Assembly (NCBI GenBank): GCA_027922465.2
Contig: BQMF02000804.1
Span: 38,865 to 102,864, forward strand
Origin: Turritopsis dohrnii
Taxonomy: Eukaryota > Cnidaria > Hydrozoa > Anthoathecata > Oceaniidae
Reading direction: 5' to 3'
DNA: 64,000 nt
Each line of letters begins with the position of its first letter. The first letter of the stretch is position 1. The notes beneath the pieces were generated by a model. The model ran no database searches and had not been told where the DNA came from. It saw only the letters and a program-made list of their open reading frames with translations. Shown here in pieces: positions 57,030 to 64,000 of this stretch. A program made the translations under genes and the position numbers.

Positions 57030-58920
57030 GAAGCAGTCATCTATCCAACTGTTCTAGTCAACGTAAATGGGATCAAATGTCGGGCTTTACTCGATAGTGG
57101 CGCAGGAAGCAACTATATCTCTGCTGCCCCTAGCGAAAGCCATGAAATGCAAGCCAAGGAGAACTGAGCAGCGAAAAATCGAGATGTTGATGAGCACTAC
57201 TTCAACCAAGGTGGAAATCTATGAATTGGCTCTCGAAAGTGTGAGTTCAAAGTTTTCAATGACATGTGAAGCAAGCCAGGTTCAAAAGGATGTTCTACTC
57301 AAGGTTCCAAATCCGAACTACGGAAGACTCAGGAATCATTTGAACATCTACATGGAATTCACTTCGACGAGGCGATTCGAGACGAACTCCCGATACACTT
57401 AGTCATCGGACTGGACGTTTACTGCAAGATTAAAGTGAAAAAGGAGCCCAGGATTGGAAGACCTGGTCAGCCAGTTGCAGAACTCACAAAGTTTGGAATG
57501 GGTCGTCATGTCCCCGGGTGAAGAGATTGACAAGCAATCATTCCTGACACAATCAGCAACTGATTACGACATGCTTTGTCGCACTGATGTCCTCGGTCTT
57601 CAAGACACAGCTGATGGTGATCAAGAGTCAGTATTCTCAGAATTCAAGGAGCAACTACAGCGCGCACCCGGAAGGTTGGTATGAAATGGGATTGATGTGG
57701 AAGCAAACCACGACAAACTACCTAACAACAAAGCCCAGAGTCTTCGAAGATTGGACAATCTTCTGAACAAGCTGAAAACGTCATCAGGCAGGTTTGAAGA
57801 GTACAACACAAAATTGGCAGAACAACTCAAGGATGGGATCATTGAAGAAGCACCAGACAAGGTTCAAGGAGAAAGAGAGTTTTACATTCCACACAAAGCT
57901 GTTATAAGGGAAGATGCAGAAACAACCAAGATGAGAATTGTCTACGATGCTTCAGCAAAGCCGAATGACACCAGTACATCATTGAACGATTGTTTGGAAA
58001 CGGGACCCTCGCTAATAAATCGGCTGTGGGCCATTTTGGTCAGAAACCGAATGCGACCAGTCGCAATCACAGGAGACATAAAGCAGGCATACCATCAAAT
58101 CCGAATTCGAGAGAAAGACCGGGATGCTCTCCGTTTCTTTTGGATCAAAGATATGCTTCTTTGTGAAACCACCGTGCTTCGCTTCACAAGGGCAGTGATG
58201 GGATTGGTGCAAGCTTCATTCCTACTGAGGCGGAACATTAGAATATCACTTCACCAACTATACCGAAGAAACCACGCGAGATTGTTGAGTCATTGAAAGA
58301 AGATATTACGTAGATGACGTTATTGGGGGAGCAAACACAAGAGTGGCAGCGCGTAAATTGAAAGATTCAGCAACCAAGATCCTCGGGGACGCCAAATTTC
58401 AATTACACAAATGGCACTCTAACATCAAAGATCTCGAACAAGATGATCGAAGTATTTGCGACATGAACAATCCGGAATCAGCGATCCTTGGTGTTTCTGG
58501 AACACACAGAGCGACAACCTTGCGTTAAGTTCCCGAAATTGGACGTAGATAGTACCAAAAGAGGTATACTGAGGTATCTAGCGTCAATCTACGACCCTCT
58601 TGGTTTAGTCTCGCCAGTGACACTGTCGAAAGATTATGTATCGAATTATTTGTGACGAAAAGTTGGGATGGGATCAGCAACTTCCGAAAGATCTGTGCAA
58701 AACTTGGAAACGATGGCTGATGCATCTTCCGCACACGATCGAAGTTCCAAGAACAATTCCAAGCTACGAAGAAGATGTTCAGCAGATAACGCTTCACGCA
58801 TTTGCTGACGCAAGCAAAGAGGGTACATCTGCAGCAGTGTACGCAGTTGTCAGGCAAGAATCCGCAATATCACAAGGCCTCCTGTGTTCAAAGTCAAGGA
58901 CGTGTCCAAGAAAAGTCTGA
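57030..58920 (+). pseudogene. BEL/Pao protease, reverse transcriptase and RNase H, multiply frameshifted
   Basis: An aspartic-protease motif LLDSGAGSNY lies at about 57090. RT pieces at 57697-58296 show MRIVYDASAKPND, ITGDIKQAYHQI and a SxRAVMGL-type block; the catalytic YVDD is near 58310 in another frame. A Pao-typical YDPLGLVSPV follows near 58590, and RNase H begins with HAFADAS at about 58795. At least five frame changes or stops separate these parts, so the copy cannot make a full polyprotein. Confidence 0.8.
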
Positions 58921-59317
58921 CCATTCCAAGGCTCGAATTGGTATCCACTCATATGGCAGCAAACCTCCTGATGAATGTACGCCAGGCATTATCACGATTC
59001 CCGGATGTCAAGCAAGGTTGCTTGGTCTGATAGCACAACTGCCTTACACTGGATCAAAGGCGCTGGTCAATACAAAGAATTCGTCAGGAATCGCATCACG
59101 AAAATTAGAGCTACCGGTGACGTATGCTGGAGATATGTCGACACAACACAAAACCCTGCAGATATTGGAAGCCGAGGGTGTCAAGGTGACAAATTGAGCA
59201 GCTTTTGGTTCAAGGGGCCAAACATGGCTGGAAGATGAACACAAATGGCCTGTCGACATAACAACGAAAGATACACTCGAGACTCAAGAAGAGTTCGGTT
59301 ACATAACAGCTGCAACA

Positions 59318-60901
59318 GTGAATCACCCTGACAGCCTCTGGAATATCATCACCAAAACGTCGTTGTGGAAAGCACTAAGAGTTACATGTTGGGTCCGAAG
59401 GTTCATCGCCAATTGCAAAACAAAGAGGTCCAAACGTACCAAAGGACCCTTGGTAACAGAGGATGTTGATTCTGCAAAACTGATCTGGATCAAACAAGTT
59501 CAAGCTAACCACGAGGCAACAGAAAAGTTTACGCATGACAAGGAAAGGCTGAACCTGCAGAAGGATCAGCAAGGCATATACATATGCATAGGCCGAGTGG
59601 AAGGCGATTATCCGATTTACCTGCCAACGGATGACGTTTTCAGCGAGAAGTTAGTCGAGCATTCACATAAGAGGACTTTACATGGCGGAGTCGGACTGAC
59701 AATGGCAGACGTCCGACAACACTATTGGATCCCCAGATTGAGACGAATGGTAAAAGCTGCCATTCATAGATGTCACGGATGTAAACGTTTTCACGCAATT
59801 GCGTTCGCTCGCCCAAGAATTGGAAATTTACCTACTGATCGCACCGTTGGCAACCGGCCATTTCAAGTCATCGGTTTGGATTTCGCTGGGCCGTTTATCT
59901 ATCTTACTGGAACAACTGAACGCAAAGCCTACATCCTGCTCTACACCTGCAGTTTGACGCGAGCTGTCTATCTCGATGTTCTCAAGGACCAAACATTTGA
60001 AGGTGTTCTTATGAGTTTCAAATCACTCATCGCAAGAAGAACGAGACCCGAAAAAATTTATTCTGACAACTTTTCAAGTTTTGTTTCAGTAGCGAAATGG
60101 CTAAAGCAAGTGATGTTGGAGGAAAGAATGCACAATTTTCTCGCAGACCAAGGTATGAAATGGAAGTTCAACCTTAGTCGAGCCCCTTGGTGGGGTGGAC
60201 AGTTCGAAAGACTTGTTGGTCTCATGAAGAAAACAATGTGGAAATCCTTTGGGAAGTTGAAGCCACGGTTGGAAGAGTTCAAATCACTGATGTTGGACGT
60301 TGAAACAACGATCAACAACCGTCCATTGGGCTACATAGAGGATGATATTCAGTCAACAGTGCTGACGCCAAATGTCATGATGTTCGATTACCCAATCCAC
60401 ATCCCTCATCTGGAGAACATCAAAGAAGATTTGGATGTCACGGTGGACCTGAGAAAACGATATGGGTACCTTAAACATGCTCGAGAAAAGGTTTGGCAGC
60501 GATGGTCAACCGAGTATTTGAAGTTTCTACGCGAGCGACACGACCTAACTCATAAACAGAAGGAGATGACTCTCAAGGAAGGCGACGTGGTCATCATAAA
60601 AGGCGACGAGAAAAATCGAGCACATTGGAACATCGGAATTGTCGAGAAACTGCTACCGGGAAAGGATGGAATTGTGCGAGCTGTACGATTGCGAGCTGGG
60701 AAGAAGTACCTAGAACGCGCACCAGAACATCTATTTCCATTAGAACTTTCGATCGACGAAAGAAAAGAAGACAAAATCGAGTTGGATCCTACGGCAACTG
60801 AGTTTCGTCCAGAACGCAAACACAGAAACGCAAAAGCGATCGCTCAATTACGGATCTCAGATCAAGCAGAAGTAGAAGGCAACGTGCCGGAAGTAGAATA
60901 A
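59318..60901 (+). CDS. BEL/Pao integrase region, open over 527 codons
   Basis: The longest intact part of the element. The zinc-binding HHCC region lies in HSHKRTLHGG...CHGCK. The catalytic core has IGLDFAGPF (first Asp), KIYSDNFSSF (second Asp) and PWWGGQFERLVG (Glu). A DUF5641-like C-terminal domain follows (GDVVIIKGDEKNRAHWNIG, PEHLFPLEL). It would join element cDNA to target DNA. The stop is 43 bp before the 3' LTR. The first Met at 59318 is not the natural start, since integrase is part of the polyprotein. Confidence 0.8.
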   Translation: MNHPDSLWNIITKTSLWKALRVTCWVRRFIANCKTKRSKRTKGPLVTEDVDSAKLIWIKQVQANHEATEKFTHDKERLNLQKDQQGIYICIGRVEGDYPIYLPTDDVFSEKLVEHSHKRTLHGGVGLTMADVRQHYWIPRLRRMVKAAIHRCHGCKRFHAIAFARPRIGNLPTDRTVGNRPFQVIGLDFAGPFIYLTGTTERKAYILLYTCSLTRAVYLDVLKDQTFEGVLMSFKSLIARRTRPEKIYSDNFSSFVSVAKWLKQVMLEERMHNFLADQGMKWKFNLSRAPWWGGQFERLVGLMKKTMWKSFGKLKPRLEEFKSLMLDVETTINNRPLGYIEDDIQSTVLTPNVMMFDYPIHIPHLENIKEDLDVTVDLRKRYGYLKHAREKVWQRWSTEYLKFLRERHDLTHKQKEMTLKEGDVVIIKGDEKNRAHWNIGIVEKLLPGKDGIVRAVRLRAGKKYLERAPEHLFPLELSIDERKEDKIELDPTATEFRPERKHRNAKAIAQLRISDQAEVEGNVPEVE

Positions 60902-60944
60902 CTGAAGTGAAATTTCATACCTCCGGTATGAAATTGGGGGAGTG

Positions 60945-61135
60945 TGACAAAAATTTATACATAGAAGGGTGAGGGAGGAGAGCAAAAATATAATATAGAA
61001 CCTCGTGAATAAGAAAAGATGGCGGACGTACTGTAAATGTATTGTAACTTCACGTGTTTGTTTAATTTTTTGAAGATATTACTTAAACGTAATAAGTGAG
61101 TTTTATTTGTGGTGACAGCGTTACCGTTTCCCACA
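60945..61135 (+). repeat. 3' LTR of the BEL/Pao element
   Basis: 191 bp, TGACAAAAATTTATAC to TTTCCCACA, followed by the GTGC duplication. A G-rich tract with GGGGGAG just upstream is the likely polypurine tract. Confidence 0.9.
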
Positions 61136-61139
61136 GTGC

Positions 61140-61871
61140 CTGAATCTTTCTATCACATCCCCAAATGTCCACTCCACTGATACTCTTACGGATGACATCC
61201 TTTGATTATACATTTCCAAAGAGATTAGCTATCAGACCAGTAGGAGTTGATATGGATTGAAACTTGAACCCATGGATCCGTTTATGCCCACTATACATCA
61301 TTCGTTGATTTTCACCAGGTTGTGCTGTTGCTCTCACTGTGCCATCTATGAACCTCCAACAGTTATCTAATGGTGCACCAGCAGCATGAATAGCATCAGC
61401 ATATGATTTTAATTTAGAACACCTCAACCAGTTCTGATCTAAGGACATTAATAAATGACCAAAATGGTCATACATATAGTCAATCATATGGTTATAGATG
61501 ATACACAATTGAGCTACATGCCGAACAAATCGTGGGATTAAATCAGAGTATCTGCATGGAAACGCCGTACGTCGTTTCAGCAAACACAGGCCTTCCATCG
61601 AATCAAATTTCAATCTGTTGTAGCTACACATTTGCTGTGGCAAATTTAGGGCAGTTACAAGGCACAGAAATTCATGTTTACAAAACCGAAAATCTGTCCA
61701 GCACTCATCGTCACTCCAATTTCCAATATCGAACTTTTGGTACTCCCAATACGGAAAATTTGGGTTTTTTTTGTTGATATCTCTTAAAAACAAAACAAGT
61801 TCTTCATCAGTTATTGCCTCTGCTTCATATTCGTTAAGCAATACGCTTTCTAGATTAAAGCCAGCCGCCAT
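61140..61871 (-). pseudogene. DDE transposase (PIF/Harbinger-like), interrupted by the BEL element
   Basis: The frame starts at the ATG at 61871 (MAAGFNLESVLL) and shows a nuclease N-terminus (FRFCKHEFLCLV, RRTAFPCRYSDLIPRF), then APLDNCWRFIDGTVR with the first Asp, and YSGHKRIHGFKFQSI. It stops at 61206, just where the second Asp block should begin. A later part with SVRVSVEWTFGDV, which carries the final Glu, is readable in another frame at 61201-61140. The match ends where the BEL element starts; the few following codons lie at 52844-52815 on its far side. So this gene was broken before or by that insertion. It may belong to the same mobile unit as the palindrome. Confidence 0.7.
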
Positions 61872-64000
61872 ATTTATTTATTTACATTTTTTTAAAAAAT
61901 GCGTAAGCATTTCACAATGAGGGAGGCGGCAAAAAGATATTACAAAGTTACCATAACAACAAACTACTAGCCGCCGTAGAATCGCAGTTGCGTAAGCTCC
62001 CTAGTATCTTGAAGGCTGTTCAATAATTACCTAGCGCTAAATTTGAATCTTTTGAACCACCCACTTTCCGTCATCACAATCCGTAACATTTCTTCTTCAG
62101 ACTCCAGATTTAATTCATGCCAAGTGGGAAACAAGTACATATTATTGTATTGAGAAGACGGGAACGATATATAGTCAACGGTATCAATGGTAATCATCCT
62201 TGTTTTATCAACAGTTTCATCAACTCCAAGATTATCAATTTAAAATTCTTACGCGGTGAGTACTTACCAAGTCAAAAAGATTGCTGTATGTCGAATACCG
62301 ATGGTTTATCTGCTTTTCCTATCACAGCAATGGTTGTGTAGACAACAGGAGCTTAGAAAAGATGATGAGCTAGAACCTGTTGAAAACCATGAATCCAGCC
62401 TTCTGTTATCAAGTTTCAAGATCTCTGCTAAAGACCAGCAATTTATAAAATATTTACCATTTTTAACATCTATATTTTTGCTATTTATTGCTAAAAATAG
62501 CATGACATGTGTATCTGATGAAAATTATCACGCAAAATTTAATGAATGGAATGGAACTGCGTGGCAAAGGTTTTGGAATATGAAAATTTGGAAATCTGGA
62601 AATCTGAAACATCTGATATAGCATGTACAGCGTGCGCCAGAAAGAAGTTTATACGTTTAAAGGAATATTTTGACTAATTGGAAAAATATTTTAATGCTCA
62701 AATTTTTTTATCGTTTAGAGGAAAACCTAACTTAGAATTGGGGGCACCCGGTATAAGTAAGCCTGCTGATGAATTTGAGCGGTACTCCACAAACAAAAAT
62801 TCTGTTTTTTACCTGATACTGTCATTAGTTCGTAATGCTCAATAAAACCGCTTGTTTATATAACTAATTAGTGAATTGTTAACAATCCAGGCTTAATTGT
62901 CGGTTTTCATTAGATCTGGACCACTTGATCTTTTTTACAAAATTACCCCAATAACGAAAAAAATGTCTGAATATACCTTTTTCCTGACTCCATAGAAGAA
63001 TAGAATTGTCTTTACGGAATTCGGGCTAAACTTTTGTAATACCTTTTTTGGGGAAAAAAAGTCGGGATTATTATCGGGATATTTTAGTCGGGGAAAATTT
63101 TGGTCGGGGAAAAATTTAGTCACCTCGAGAAATTTTAGTCACTTTTCCCCGACCAGAATTTCGAAATTAGTCGCTTTTCCCCGACTTAAATTTCTAAATA
63201 AGTCACTTTTCCCTGACCAAAATTTGCAATACAAGTAGAAAATGGAACACAATTTTTGTCGACACTTTCAATTTGAACTAAAAATTATATTATAAAAAAA
63301 CTAATTAAGAGTTCAATCTAATACAATAACAGTTTTTGAGGTTTGATAGTCATTTTTTCATCACTGGCATCCATATTGCTTTCACAAAACATCAATTATA
63401 TCTTCACTGACATCAATTTTATTTTCACTGACATCAATTTTGTTTCCCTTAACCGTAACAGAAAAATCTGTATCGTCCTCATTGACTCATTCAACTTCAT
63501 TCGATTCCCCTTCCTTTGCTTGACCGTCATATTTCCAGTCGAAAATCGATAGATAGACTCTACTTGAGATTATCAAAAATCGCCTTTAGTAATTATTTAC
63601 AACATAGTCCATAAAATCAAAAGATAACGTCATAAACGATAAAAGTTAGATAACTAATAAAAGTCGATCCTAGTTCAGAGTCATCTAGTGGAAACAAAAT
63701 ACTAGGCAGGGATCCCAAGAAAGCATCGTGCTTTATCGTGGACACCCTTTACAATGTGGTATACGTAGATCTGGTTAAAATAGTGAAATATTTTCAGGAA
63801 AAAAAGTCTTATCACGTATCTTCAAAAGTCTTTACAATGTTTAATAAAAGTTACCAATGTTAGGAGTAATACAAGATATGGAAAAATATATACAGATATA
63901 TAAATAGATATATAACGGAAAAGAGTTTACTTAAAAAAAGACCTCACTTTCTTGTAGCTGTAGACAAAATTCTTTGCATTGTTTTTTAAATGCACTGTAC
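61872..64000. other. Gene-poor right end
   Basis: No supported gene. Open stretches at 62117-62341 and 62256-62621 have no recognised motif. 63050-63225 is a palindromic cluster of GTCGGGGAAAA units. The last 700 bases are AT-rich. Confidence 0.5.
63050..63225. repeat. GTCGGGGAAAA / AGTCACTTTTCCCCGAC cluster
   Basis: Five or six units AGTCGGGGAAAA and their reverse complements, separated by AGTCAC motifs. The layout mirrors the GTCGGACAAAA units of the TA-flanked element at 51.2 kb. Confidence 0.75.

Larger units (their letters stand above)
52845..61135 (+). mobile_element. BEL/Pao LTR retrotransposon, complete ends, damaged coding
   Basis: An 8.3 kb element with 193- and 191-bp LTRs (TGACAAAA...CCCACA) and a GTGC target duplication (52841-52844, 61136-61139). 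A primer-binding-like TGGAGCCCTCGGAG starts at 53041 and a G-rich tract precedes the 3' LTR. Gene order is gag - protease - RT/RNase H - integrase, the Pao order. Several frame changes and stops break gag-pol. The two LTRs are nearly the same, so insertion was recent. A second transposon is nested in the leader. Confidence 0.9.

Overview
This window looks like nuclear DNA of an early-branching animal, most likely a hydrozoan cnidarian of the Hydractinia, Clytia or Hydra kind. The reasons are AT-rich sequence, short exons with GT-AG introns, an intronless Shaker-type potassium channel, a HEPN/NB-ARC/TPR receptor-like gene, and a very rich mix of DNA transposons, Helitrons, RLE-type LINEs and a BEL/Pao element. 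The species assignment is an inference. Nothing bacterial is present.

Layout. 1-2.6 kb: two genes of an ISL2EU-like transposon (a YqaJ nuclease and a THAP-DDE transposase) with a tRNA-like sequence between them. 2.7-9.5 kb: six head-to-tail non-autonomous Helitrons, the last one split by a 2.2 kb insert. 10.4-17.9 kb: a large minus-strand gene for a HEPN - NB-ARC - TPR protein with 22 nearly identical TPR units; its proposed intron holds a second Helitron tandem, a dimer inserted exactly between A and T. 20.3-23.8 kb: a minus-strand RLE-type LINE with a small TIR element in its nuclease region. 25.2-27.5 kb: a second LINE split by a long-TIR element.

28.9-41.0 kb: two plus-strand housekeeping genes whose exons all stay in frame, MEA1-like (3 exons) and DNAJC17 (10 exons). 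DNAJC17 introns carry several copies of a short MITE, a 2.3 kb Harbinger element with perfect TIRs, and on the opposite strand a possible four-exon nested gene for a secreted cysteine-containing protein. 41.3-44.8 kb: tRNA-derived SINEs, a small three-exon minus-strand gene for a basic protein, a LINE fragment and a MITE. 45.2-46.5 kb: an intronless Kv channel gene with an unusual S6.

47.2-61.9 kb: a nested pile of elements. A palindrome with 1.5 kb arms carries THAP fragments. Its right arm holds a TA-flanked element, which itself holds a Harbinger remnant. Next to it a DDE transposase gene is cut by a complete 8.3 kb BEL/Pao retrotransposon with 4-bp target duplications, and that element carries in its leader a transposon with an integrase-like DDE protein and inverted 21-bp minisatellites. 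62-64 kb is gene-poor with one palindromic repeat cluster.

The cellular genes are independent of one another; most of the sequence architecture comes from layered insertion. The items most worth following up are the homogenised HEPN/NB-ARC/TPR gene, the exact head-to-tail Helitron concatemers, the antisense nested gene in DNAJC17, the Kv-like subunit without the S6 proline hinge, and the minisatellite-ended integrase transposon.
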